A stretch of 64,000 bases of DNA. Source: JACPYM01 sp963699175 (lineage in GTDB: Bacteria > Acidobacteriota > Blastocatellia > RBC074). The notes beneath the pieces are model-generated. The model had not been told where the DNA came from, searched no databases, and was given only the letters and a program-made list of their open reading frames with translations. Made by a program: the position numbers and the translations under genes. This document shows positions 1 through 8,449 of this stretch, piece by piece. The stretch lies in the NCBI GenBank assembly GCA_963699175.1, contig OY969418.1:3224001-3288000 (forward strand), written 5' to 3'. The stretch's first letter is position 1; each line of letters opens with the position of its first letter.

Positions 1-2
1 AA

Positions 3-416
3 TCACGCTGCGCGCTTCCCCAATCGCCCTCTGCTTTGTCTATCCATTCCTGCGTGATCAGCTTCATAAATCACCTTGCCGTGCTCGACAATGTCCTGCA
101 TAAAAAAGTCTCCCATCTCAAGCCGTTGCGCAACAAACTGCGGCGTTCTCACCAGCAAGTCCAGCGGCATTGCTGGCTTTATCTGCATTCTGATTTTTGT
201 TGCCTGATACGCCGGATGGCCTTCAAACGGCATCACTACTAGCAAATCAATATCCGAATCTTCCTTTGGTTGACCGGAGGCATAAGAACCGAAAAGAATG
301 ATCTTTTGTGGGGCAGCCACAGCGACAATCTGCTCGCACAGATCTTTGATCTGTTCCCTGGCTTTTTTATCCCCGCCCCGAATCCGAAAGCGGCGAAATC
401 CTTTTTGTGTTTTCAT
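3..416 (-). CDS. MNT-type nucleotidyltransferase domain protein
   Basis: A 137-residue protein with the minimal nucleotidyltransferase core of the Pol-beta superfamily. The GSYASG motif is at residues 43-48 and the metal-binding DxD (DSDIDL) at 53-58, as in MNT proteins that transfer nucleotides to a partner protein or RNA. An Arg/Lys-rich N-terminal segment of about 20 residues precedes the domain. Its ATG lies 3 bases after the stop of the upstream cytochrome gene, so the two are probably co-transcribed. MNT proteins often pair with a HEPN protein as a toxin-antitoxin unit; the gene that would follow lies outside the window, so a partner cannot be checked. The domain call is firm; the biological role is not known. 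Confidence 0.85.
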   Translation of the reverse strand: MKTQKGFRRFRIRGGDKKAREQIKDLCEQIVAVAAPQKIILFGSYASGQPKEDSDIDLLVVMPFEGHPAYQATKIRMQIKPAMPLDLLVRTPQFVAQRLEMGDFFMQDIVEHGKVIYEADHAGMDRQSRGRLGKRAA

Positions 417-419
417 CGC

Positions 420-3191
420 TCAATCCACATACAAAAACTCATTGCCACTCAACACCACGCGCAAATAACTCGCCAGCGTCGCGCGATTCACCTGCTCCAT
501 CGGCGTCTGCGCCGTTGTCAAATCCTGGCGCGCCTGTTGTAAATAAACCGTAGCCTCTTTGATCTCCGCCAGCTTCGCCGTGCGTCCGTAAGCCAGCCGA
601 TATGCGTAATCCATCCGCTCGCGCAAAGTATCAAACGCCATCCCCACGCGCACAGCAAAGGCATCGGCCTGCTGATGCACGAACGGGTTATTCATCAAAT
701 ACAAAGCCTGCAACGGCGTCGTGCTCAGCGGTCGGTTGTCCACCGGCATATTCGTATCCGCGCCATCAAAGACTTCAAAAAACGGATGCTTCTTCAACCG
801 CTGCTGCATCACATAAACGCTGCGGCGATTTGTCTCATACACGCCGAAGAACTGCACGTGCTGCGTAAAACGCCACGTCGTTTCGGACGGAAACGGATGT
901 TCGCCGCCCATCGTGCGGTCAAGCTGCCCGCTCACCGCTAGCAGCGCATCGCGCACTTCTTCCGCTGACAAGCGCCGCCGATTGAAGCGCCAGTAATAAT
1001 CATTCCCCACGTCCACTGCCGCGTTTGCCGCATACAAACTGGCACGCGGCGTCTCAGCCACATCGCTCGCCAATTGATACGTGTGCGACAGCATTATCAG
1101 CTTGTGCAGTTTCTTCACCGACCAGCCGCCTTCGACAAAGCGCGTCGCCAGCCAATCCAGCAATTCAGGATGCGTCGGCGCTTTGCCGCGCGCGCCAAAA
1201 TCGTTGGGCGTCTGCACCAGGCCTTTGCCAAAATGCCATTGCCAAATCCGGTTGGCCATCACGCGCGCGGTGAGCGGGTTTTTCGCATCGGCAATCCAAT
1301 CGGCGAGCAATTCGCGCCCGCTGCTCTTGTGCTCTTTCGGCACTTGCTGCCCGCCCAGGATTGTCAGAAACCCGCGCGGGACTTCTTCGGCCAAGTTTTT
1401 CGGATCGCCTTTGCGGTGGATGCGCGCGTTGGCAACCAAGCCTTCCGAGACTGCATAAGCCTTCGGCACGTTCGCGTAGCGCGCGTGCAATTCGGCAGTG
1501 CGCAGCCGGATGTGTGTGCCTTCTGCTTCGACCTCTTCAGGCAGGCGCTTGGATTCCTGCGCCTGCCGGTTGTTGGTCACATCGCGGTCGAAATCGGCAG
1601 GCATGTATTCATAAGCTTTCGGCAGCGTTGTGCCGGTTGAATTATTTTGCTGCGGCAGCAGGCTCTCATTGTTTCGTTGCGTTTCTTTGCTCCTCTCAGC
1701 AGCAGCGGCAGCGGCCTTCTGCTCATCTTCCTTCTGTTTCTTATTGCGCGCAGCCACTCCTCGTTCGGTATTCAAGCGTTCGCTGGCGTCGTCAATCTCG
1801 CTCAGCTCTTTTTGCCGCCGGTAAAAATCCTCGGCCTCTTTGCCCGTCACCAACGCGACCATCTCCGCCGGGTGTGGATAGATTTCCGCGCCGGGGAACG
1901 AATAACGAATGCTGTTGAAAATGCCATAGAGCGCGTAGTAATCGCGCTGCGGAATCGGATCGAACTTGTGATCGTGACAGCGCGCGCAACTCGTGCTCAG
2001 GCCGAGAAAGGTCTTGCCCAGGTTGTCAATCGTGTCATCAATCGTCAGATTCATCTCTTTGTTGCGCGAGCCGAAGCGGCGCGCCATAGCCAGATAGCCG
2101 GTGGCGATGATCTTCTCCTGATGATCTTTGGGAAGCTCGTTGGCTTTTTGTTTTTTGGCGTCCGGCGCTTCGGCTTGGTCTGTTGCGCCTGCAGGCAATG
2201 CACCATTTACGCGTAGCGGAAGTTGTTTGGCGAGAATGTCACCGGCGATTTGCTCGCGGATAAATTGATCGTAAGGCTTGTCGTGGTTGAACGCATTGAT
2301 CACATAGTTGCGATAACGATAAGCCGCCGTCACCGGATAATCGGAATTATCGCCCGCCGTATCGGCATAGCGTGCGAGATCAAGCCAATGCCGACCCCAC
2401 TTCTCGCCATAAGCTGGCGAGGCTAGCAGGCGGTCAATTACTTTCTCAAAGGCATTCGGCGCAGCGTCTTTCAAAAACGCGTCAATCTCGTCAGGCGTCG
2501 GCGGCAAGCCGGTCAGGTCAAACGTCGCGCGACGAATCAGCGTCAACTTGTCAGCAGCGCCAAGCGGTTTGAGCTTCTTCTCTTCGAGCTTGGCGAGAAT
2601 AAAACTGTCTAGCGGATTCTTGACCCAGGCGGCGTTCTTCACGCTTGGTGGCTGCGCGTCTTTGACCGGCAGAAACGACCAGAACTTTTTGGCTTCGTTG
2701 AAATCGTAAGGTGAGACGTAAGCGGCGGCACTCGTTCCAACGCGTGGATCAGGCGCGCCCATCTTGACCCATTGTTCGAAATCTTTGATGACCTGCTCCG
2801 GCAGCTTGCCGCCCATCGGCATTTGCAACTTCGCGTCGGTGTAGCGAATCGCCTTGATAAGCATGCTCTTTTCCGGTTCGCTGGGCACGATGGCGGGCTG
2901 GCCTGATGCGCCGCCTTTCAGCATCCCTTCGCGCGTATCGAGCAGCAGCCCGCCCTGCAACTTTTTGGCTTGCGCGCTGTGGCAGGCGTAGCAATTGTCT
3001 GCCAATGCAGGTCTGATTTTCTTCTCAAAAAAATCTATTTCGGTAGCTGTCAGTTCCTTTGGCCGCTGTTGCGCCGCGCTGCTGCTCTGGCCGCGCGTAA
3101 TGATGAACAGCGCCACGCCTAAGGCGAACAAGATGGAGAGCATTTTCAACGCGCGTTGCCAGCGCGTTTGAGCGGGTTTGTGATTCAGCAT
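420..3191 (-). CDS. Cytochrome c / DUF1549 / DUF1553 (PSD1-type) protein
   Basis: A 923-residue exported or membrane-anchored protein. Residues 15-33 form a hydrophobic segment. A haem-binding CYACH motif sits at 67-71 inside a planctomycete-type cytochrome c domain, followed by a DUF1549 region (about 185-390, with WGRHWLDLARYAD and CARCHDHKFDPI motifs, the second a further CxxCH) and DUF1553 (about 640-900, with NRIWQWHFGKGLV and the late TTPLQALYLMN segment). The architecture is frequent in Acidobacteria, Planctomycetes and Verrucomicrobia. Such genes are usually followed by a DUF1501 gene; here an MNT gene follows instead. A region near 470-520 is low in complexity (Lys/Ala/Glu-rich). A strong ribosome site (AGGAGG) lies 8 bases before the ATG. 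The function of the family is not established; an oxidoreductase or carbohydrate role is only inferred. Confidence 0.9.
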   Translation of the reverse strand: MLNHKPAQTRWQRALKMLSILFALGVALFIITRGQSSSAAQQRPKELTATEIDFFEKKIRPALADNCYACHSAQAKKLQGGLLLDTREGMLKGGASGQPAIVPSEPEKSMLIKAIRYTDAKLQMPMGGKLPEQVIKDFEQWVKMGAPDPRVGTSAAAYVSPYDFNEAKKFWSFLPVKDAQPPSVKNAAWVKNPLDSFILAKLEEKKLKPLGAADKLTLIRRATFDLTGLPPTPDEIDAFLKDAAPNAFEKVIDRLLASPAYGEKWGRHWLDLARYADTAGDNSDYPVTAAYRYRNYVINAFNHDKPYDQFIREQIAGDILAKQLPLRVNGALPAGATDQAEAPDAKKQKANELPKDHQEKIIATGYLAMARRFGSRNKEMNLTIDDTIDNLGKTFLGLSTSCARCHDHKFDPIPQRDYYALYGIFNSIRYSFPGAEIYPHPAEMVALVTGKEAEDFYRRQKELSEIDDASERLNTERGVAARNKKQKEDEQKAAAAAAERSKETQRNNESLLPQQNNSTGTTLPKAYEYMPADFDRDVTNNRQAQESKRLPEEVEAEGTHIRLRTAELHARYANVPKAYAVSEGLVANARIHRKGDPKNLAEEVPRGFLTILGGQQVPKEHKSSGRELLADWIADAKNPLTARVMANRIWQWHFGKGLVQTPNDFGARGKAPTHPELLDWLATRFVEGGWSVKKLHKLIMLSHTYQLASDVAETPRASLYAANAAVDVGNDYYWRFNRRRLSAEEVRDALLAVSGQLDRTMGGEHPFPSETTWRFTQHVQFFGVYETNRRSVYVMQQRLKKHPFFEVFDGADTNMPVDNRPLSTTPLQALYLMNNPFVHQQADAFAVRVGMAFDTLRERMDYAYRLAYGRTAKLAEIKEATVYLQQARQDLTTAQTPMEQVNRATLASYLRVVLSGNEFLYVD

Positions 3192-3369
3192 TGGCGAAAC
3201 CTCCTGCGGTTTACGCTATGGGGTGAAAGTTGATGTCGTGCGGCAAATTTGCGCGACTGGAATATAGCCGAAGCTGATCTGACCGACAATCTGAAAGCAG
3301 CCCATAGCTAAAACTCCGAAGCGGAGGGTGAATAGCTCGGTTCCGCTAGGGCAACCGCTCGCGTTCCGG

Positions 3370-3375
3370 TATAAT
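3370..3375 (+). promoter_or_regulatory. Candidate -10 box for the TIR-AAA gene
   Basis: A perfect TATAAT in the context GGTATAATCCGCG, about 60 bases before the GTG start of the TIR-AAA gene. No clear -35 box is visible 16-18 bases upstream. A similar string (GGTAGAATCCGCG) precedes the radical SAM gene, which supports a shared promoter style. Confidence 0.4.
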
Positions 3376-3434
3376 CCGCGCGGCCATCAGCAGTATCTGT
3401 TGCCACAAGCTTCATTATCGCGGGGAGACAGAGC

Positions 3435-4979
3435 GTGCCAAACGATTCGCCAATCACGAAAGCTTTCATCAGCTATCGCCACGTCGAGCCTGACCAGAGC
3501 CTCGCGTGCTTTCTGGCCGAGCACCTCTCAAACAACGGCAGCCAGGTTTTCATTGATAGCCAGATGCCGCCCGGCGCGTACTGGCCTAAAGAGATCGAAA
3601 GTCAGCTACGTTCGTCCACTTGCTTCATCGTGCTGCTGTCAAAAGATTCGATCCTGAGCGATCTGGTGCGGCGCGAGATAGAAATCGCCCGCGAACTGAG
3701 ACAGCAAAGCCCAGACCAGTATTTGATCCTGCCCGTGCGCGTCAATTTCACCGATGCTCTGCCTTATGATCTGGCAGCCTATCTCTATTCGATCAAGTAC
3801 GCGGTCTGGCAGTCCGGCGACCCTTACGAGCCAATCGCACAACAACTGCTCGCGGCCATTCAACGCCGCGCCGCGTTGCCGCAAACCGCAGCAACCGAAG
3901 GCCCAGCCGCGATTCATGCACTCGCCGCCGTCACCGAAGCTAAAGGCGCGCCGCTGCCCGCCGCCGATCCGCGCTTCTGGCGTGAGACGGGCGCGGTGCG
4001 CATGGAATCGCCGTTCTACGTGCGGCGCGCGGTGGACGCGGAGATGGAAGAGTTGATACAGCGTCACGGCGAAACAATCATCGTCAAAGCGCCGCGCCAA
4101 TTCGGCAAAAGCTCCCTGCTTGCGCGGGCGGCGGCAATCGCACAGAAAAATCAGCAGCAGGTTTTCTATCTCGATTTTCAACTGCTCGACGAAGCGGTGC
4201 TGGAAAGTCTGGACAGCTTGCTACGCTACCTGGCGAGCAAGCTGGCACGAGAGTTCAAAACACTGCTCAAACCAAATGAGTTTTGGGACGCGAGCCTCGG
4301 CGCAAAAGACAACCTGACCGACTTTCTCGAAGAAGCCCTGCTTGCCAAAGCCGCCGCGCCGTACCTGCTGCTCTTTGACGAAGTGGATCACCTCTTCAAA
4401 CGCGCCTACCGCGACGATTTCTTTGCGACCTTGCGCGGCTGGCACAACCTGCGCGCACGCAAGCCGGAATGGAACCAACTCAACTTAACGCTGGCCCATT
4501 CGACCGAGCCGCATTTGTGGATTCAAGACTTCACCCAATCGCCGTTCAACGTCGGCGTGCCGCTCACGCTGAACGCCTTCGACACCGAACAGGTCACCGC
4601 GCTCAACGTCAAATACAGCCAGCCGCTGAAAACGGCGCAGGAAGTCAGCGCGCTGTGTGAACTCCTGGGCGGCCATCCATTCCTCGTGCGGCAGGCGTTG
4701 TACATGCTGGTTGACCAGCGTTGGTCGCTGGCACAACTCGCCGCCGCAGCGCGTCACGACAGCGGCCCGTTTGGCGATCATCTGCGGCGGCTCTTGTGGT
4801 TTCTGCAAAACAACGAGCGCCTCAAACAAGCCGTGCAACAGATTCTCGCGCGCGGTGAATGTGAGGACGAGCTACTGTTTCAAAATCTCAACGCCGCCGG
4901 ACTCGTGCGAGGCGACACGCGCGACGCGGTGCAGATGCGGTGCGAGTTGTACCGGGACTATTTCAGCAAGCACTTGTAG
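3435..4979 (+). CDS. TIR domain - AAA-like (STAND) ATPase
   Basis: A 514-residue cytosolic protein starting at GTG. Residues 7-145 form a TIR domain (AFISYRH at 10-16, VFID near 38-41, FIVLLSKDS at 64-72, and a Glu at 81 in RREIEIA that could be the NAD-hydrolysing glutamate). Residues about 185-510 form an AAA-like NTPase of the PF14516 type: Walker A APRQFGKSS at 219-227, Walker B LLLFDEVD at 311-318, and a GGHPFLVRQALY helix typical of this family. TIR domains in bacteria either hydrolyse NAD or act as adaptors; joined to a STAND-like ATPase this suggests a sensor or abortive-defence protein, which is inference. It sits directly upstream of a second TIR/STAND gene on the same strand, separated by a 29-bp inverted repeat that starts right after this stop codon. 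Confidence 0.85.
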   Translation: MPNDSPITKAFISYRHVEPDQSLACFLAEHLSNNGSQVFIDSQMPPGAYWPKEIESQLRSSTCFIVLLSKDSILSDLVRREIEIARELRQQSPDQYLILPVRVNFTDALPYDLAAYLYSIKYAVWQSGDPYEPIAQQLLAAIQRRAALPQTAATEGPAAIHALAAVTEAKGAPLPAADPRFWRETGAVRMESPFYVRRAVDAEMEELIQRHGETIIVKAPRQFGKSSLLARAAAIAQKNQQQVFYLDFQLLDEAVLESLDSLLRYLASKLAREFKTLLKPNEFWDASLGAKDNLTDFLEEALLAKAAAPYLLLFDEVDHLFKRAYRDDFFATLRGWHNLRARKPEWNQLNLTLAHSTEPHLWIQDFTQSPFNVGVPLTLNAFDTEQVTALNVKYSQPLKTAQEVSALCELLGGHPFLVRQALYMLVDQRWSLAQLAAAARHDSGPFGDHLRRLLWFLQNNERLKQAVQQILARGECEDELLFQNLNAAGLVRGDTRDAVQMRCELYRDYFSKHL

Positions 4980-5083
4980 CCTGGGAGCGCAGGCATCCTT
5001 GCCTGCTGTGGTGGCGTGGACGCCCTGCCGGATGATGCGCATACTGCCCAAGTCCAGCAGGCAAGGATGCCTGCGCTCCCAGG
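4980..5083. repeat. Perfect 29-bp inverted repeat between two TIR genes
   Basis: Arms at 4980-5008 and 5055-5083 are exact reverse complements (CCTGGGAGCGCAGGCATC...). The 46-base loop has no visible gene. The repeat begins immediately after the stop of the TIR-AAA gene and could fold into a long hairpin, acting as a terminator or as a nonautonomous repeat of the REP/MITE kind. The sequence resembles palindromes dispersed in other bacterial genomes, but copy number here cannot be counted. Confidence 0.85.
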
Positions 5084-5127
5084 GGCCGTCTCATTTGCTT
5101 TACCGCTGACTTCATCAACGCAACCCA

Positions 5128-8058
5128 ATGCCTAACACTTCCACCAATTCGTTCTACGTCGTCGGCGGCACGGTCAATCCCGATTCGCCCAGCTACGTCG
5201 TGCGCCAGGCCGACCAGGAGTTGTTTGACCGCGTGTTAGCAGGCGAGTTCTGCTACGTGCTGACCTCGCGCCAGATGGGCAAATCCAGCCTGATGGCGCG
5301 CACCGCCAGACGGCTCGCCACCGAAGCCCACGTCCACACCGCCATCGTAGACCTCACCCAAATCGGTGGGCAGAAAGACGACCTCACCGCCGAGCAGTGG
5401 TTTTACGGCATCGCGCACCGCCTCTTGCGCGAACTCAAGCTCCGCGACGTAGACCTGCAAGTGTGGTGGCAAGCGCGCGCCGCCCTGCCCGCCTTGCAAC
5501 GCCTGACCGAATTTTTCAGCGACCTGCTGCTTGAACGCCTCACGGGACAGATTGTCATCTTCATTGACGAGATAGATTCGACAATCTCGCTTCCGTTCAC
5601 GGATGATTTCTTTGCGGCGATTCGCGCCTGCTACAACGCGCGCGCTATCGACACCGCATACCAACGACTAAGTTTTGTACTGCTTGGTGTAGCTGCCCCA
5701 TCCGATCTAATGAAAGACAGCAAACGAACTCCCTTCAACATAGGGCATCGTATTGAGTTAACCGACTTCAGTTTTGAGGAGTCCAAACCATTAACACAAG
5801 GTCTCAGTCCAGACAAAAAGCAATGTGAGCAAGCCTTGTTGCGAATACTCTATTGGACGGGTGGTCATCCATACTTGACTCAGAAACTATGTTACGCCGC
5901 AGCACAGGAACTCCCCAAAGCTAGTACAGACACGCATATTGACCTTTTAGTAGAACGATATTTCCTCTCATCGCACGCTAAACACGAAGATTCAAACTTA
6001 GAATATGTGCAGAACTGGTTGACTCACGATAGGGAGCTTGGGTGGGACATTTTGGAATTGTATCGTCGAATTTATCGGGGTGAGCAAGTTGCAGATTCGC
6101 CTCTATCACCAATTTACACCGCTGTAAAACTATCTGGCGTAGTTAAAATCGATATTAGCCGTCAATTACTTGTACGTAATCGTATTTACCAGAAAGTATT
6201 CACTGATGACTGGGCAAAGGAATCTTTGCGTGCTGTGCGTCGCAGTATCTTTATCTCATATGCCCGTAGTGACGGATATAAGTTTGCTGATCAACTTAGG
6301 CAGCGGCTTGAAACAGAAAACATCCTAATTTGGCGGGACACTGGCATCGGGATGGAAGGTGGGCGCGACTGGTGGCTACAACTCACAGAGGCAATTGATC
6401 ACGTGGAATTCATGTTGCTAGTAGTAACACCTAATGCACTCAATTCGCCTAAGGTTCGTAAGGAGTGGCGTTATGCAAGACAGCAAGGTGTATGCGTGTT
6501 TCCTATTAAAGGCACTCCAAATCTCGATTTCAATTCCCTGCCGCGCTGGCTGCGCGATGTTCACTTCTATGACCCTGATCCTGATTGGGCTAACCTCCTT
6601 AACGATTTACACTCTCGCTGCCAAGCACGCCGTATTCCGTTTATGGCGGAAGACCTCCCAGAAGATTTCGTTGTGCGTCTCGCTGAATTTGATTCCTTAG
6701 TCAATCTGCTGATTGATCAGCGGCACAGCGAACCAATAGCGATTACAGCAGCACTTCGCGGCGCAGGCGGTTATGGCAAAACCACTATGGCAAAGGCGCT
6801 CTGCCACAATGAGGCTATCCAAGATACATTTGATGATGGCATTCTTTGGGTAACACTTGGTGAAAACCCTAGTGATTTAACCAAACGTGTTGAAGACTTG
6901 ATTTATGCACTGAGTGGCGAACTACCAGGCTTTACAAATCTTGAAGCTGCCATTGCTAGATTGACCGATCTGCTGGCTGACCGCGATATATTAATTGTAA
7001 TCGACGATGTGTGGAACAACGCGCACCTGCGTCCATTTCTGCAAGGCGGCCCGCGTTGCGCTCGGTTAATCACGACGCGCAATCTCGACTTGTTGCCCGG
7101 TAATGCTCAAAAGATTCATGTAGATGCGATGCGGCAGGAAGAAGCCGTCGCATTGCTCAGTGCCGGGTTAGCAGAGCGCGACGATTTTCCGGCGGTGCTG
7201 GCGGCGTTAAACGCGTTAGCCAGGCGGTTAGGAAACTGGCCGCTTCTGCTCAAATTGGTGAATGGCGTGCTGCGCAATCGCACAAGTAGCGGCGAATCGC
7301 TGGAAACCGCTATAAACTTTGCCAATAGAGCAATGGATAAGCAAGGGTTGGTAGCCTTCGATGAACGTGACGCGTCTGTTCGAAGTCATGCCGTCTCAAA
7401 AACTCTAGGAGCCACCCTTGAACTTCTCAGTACCAATGACCGAGCGCGTTATTATGAGTTAGTGATCTTCCCAGAAGATGTGAATATCCCGCTCGTTACC
7501 CTAGAAAAGTTATGGGGGAAAACTGGTGGCCTTGATGAACTTGAAACAGAGAAGTTATGCAACCATTTGTATCAACTCTCGTTATTGCAAAGTTTCGACT
7601 TAGCTGTTCGCTGTATAGGCTTGCACCCTTTATTACGGACTTTCCTGCTAGAAACGCAGAGGGACAATTTAACCATACTCAACAATCACTTACTTGACGC
7701 CTATCGTTCCACCTTAACCCAACCCGCATCACCCGGTGGTGTGTATTCTTGGGCGAATATGCCAGACAATGAGCCATACCTCTGGGATCACTTGATTTAC
7801 CATTTGATTGAAGCCGGTAATTTGGAAGAGCTTGTGAGCACAGTAAAGGATATAAGCTATCTTGCCAAGAAAACCTTTTTGCGCAAATCACGATCAGTGG
7901 AGTCTGACTTGCTGAAAGCGAAATCAATTGCGCCTGATGATACCCTGCTGCACTCATTGCGACGATATTTCGCTACCTCAGGAAACCTACTTGATCATTG
8001 CGACACACTGGACAACCTTTACGCAATGCTGCTGTCAGAATTCGACAACTTTAGATGA
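5128..8058 (+). CDS. AAA-like - TIR - NB-ARC (NLR-like) protein, C-terminus probably truncated
   Basis: A 976-residue protein with two NTPase modules. Residues 1-360 are a PF14516 AAA-like domain (Walker A SRQMGKSSL 47-55, Walker B IVIFIDEID 142-150). Residues 373-500 are a TIR domain (IFISYARSDG; RKEWRYA with Glu446). Residues 515-800 are NB-ARC (Walker A GAGGYGKTT 545-553, Walker B ILIVIDDVW 621-629, TTR 649-651), then a winged-helix region and an APAF-1-like helical segment (about 845-950). Proteins of this layout usually continue into WD40 or other repeats; here the frame ends at TGA and the DNA beyond is the antisense of a LytTR gene, so the sensor part seems lost. Codon use shifts to AT-rich from about 5650, returns to GC-rich around 7020-7320, then shifts back. 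Likely role: sensing and NAD-directed or scaffold signalling in defence, by inference. Confidence 0.8.
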   Translation: MPNTSTNSFYVVGGTVNPDSPSYVVRQADQELFDRVLAGEFCYVLTSRQMGKSSLMARTARRLATEAHVHTAIVDLTQIGGQKDDLTAEQWFYGIAHRLLRELKLRDVDLQVWWQARAALPALQRLTEFFSDLLLERLTGQIVIFIDEIDSTISLPFTDDFFAAIRACYNARAIDTAYQRLSFVLLGVAAPSDLMKDSKRTPFNIGHRIELTDFSFEESKPLTQGLSPDKKQCEQALLRILYWTGGHPYLTQKLCYAAAQELPKASTDTHIDLLVERYFLSSHAKHEDSNLEYVQNWLTHDRELGWDILELYRRIYRGEQVADSPLSPIYTAVKLSGVVKIDISRQLLVRNRIYQKVFTDDWAKESLRAVRRSIFISYARSDGYKFADQLRQRLETENILIWRDTGIGMEGGRDWWLQLTEAIDHVEFMLLVVTPNALNSPKVRKEWRYARQQGVCVFPIKGTPNLDFNSLPRWLRDVHFYDPDPDWANLLNDLHSRCQARRIPFMAEDLPEDFVVRLAEFDSLVNLLIDQRHSEPIAITAALRGAGGYGKTTMAKALCHNEAIQDTFDDGILWVTLGENPSDLTKRVEDLIYALSGELPGFTNLEAAIARLTDLLADRDILIVIDDVWNNAHLRPFLQGGPRCARLITTRNLDLLPGNAQKIHVDAMRQEEAVALLSAGLAERDDFPAVLAALNALARRLGNWPLLLKLVNGVLRNRTSSGESLETAINFANRAMDKQGLVAFDERDASVRSHAVSKTLGATLELLSTNDRARYYELVIFPEDVNIPLVTLEKLWGKTGGLDELETEKLCNHLYQLSLLQSFDLAVRCIGLHPLLRTFLLETQRDNLTILNNHLLDAYRSTLTQPASPGGVYSWANMPDNEPYLWDHLIYHLIEAGNLEELVSTVKDISYLAKKTFLRKSRSVESDLLKAKSIAPDDTLLHSLRRYFATSGNLLDHCDTLDNLYAMLLSEFDNFR

Positions 8059-8103
8059 TGGCTGCCTAGTTTCCTCTTGTGCAAAACTCATACCTTTACC
8101 CAT

Positions 8104-8369
8104 TCACCCAAACCTCTGTTTCAACTGCGCCGCATACCGCCGACTAACCAACAACGGTTCCGCCAGATGGCGCAGGTGAATCTGATACGACCGATTGAAC
8201 CAGCCTTCGATGCGCTCCGCGTATTCCAGATTCATGATCGTCGAACGGTGAATGCGCGCGAAGTGTTTTTCGGGCAGCCGCTCTTCCCATTCGCGCAGCG
8301 ATTTCAAGACCAGCGCCGGTTTCCCCTCGGTCGTGACAACTTCGGAATAATCCCCGGCGGCGCAAAAGC
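8104..8369 (-). pseudogene. LytTR DNA-binding domain remnant
   Basis: The reverse strand encodes about 88 residues that match the LytTR domain of LytT/AgrA response regulators (AAGDYSEVVTTEGK, then FARIHRSTIMNLEYAERIEGW, ending QRFG). The receiver domain and linker that should precede it are missing: upstream lies the terminator hairpin of the TonB receptor gene. A longer open frame from 8433 runs through that hairpin but its first 25 residues are not LytTR-like and no promoter remains. It is best read as a broken regulator left at the junction with the TIR/NB-ARC gene. Confidence 0.7.
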
Positions 8370-8381
8370 ACGCTACGCCAG

Positions 8382-8429
8382 AAAAAAAGCGGGAGAGTGC
8401 GAGGAAACCTGCTCCCCTCACTCTCCCGC
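8382..8429 (-). terminator. Rho-independent terminator of TonB receptor 1
   Basis: On the minus strand an 11-bp perfect stem (GCGGGAGAGTG / CACTCTCCCGC, 8429-8419 and 8399-8389) is followed by seven T (8388-8382). It lies 20 bases after the stop of the receptor gene. Confidence 0.9.
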
Positions 8430-8449
8430 TCATTCAACTGAAAGCCACG

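Noticed and set aside
8104..8433. LytTR frame as a functional small regulator
   Set aside because: Its first residues are encoded by the terminator hairpin of the TonB gene and no promoter or receiver domain remains.
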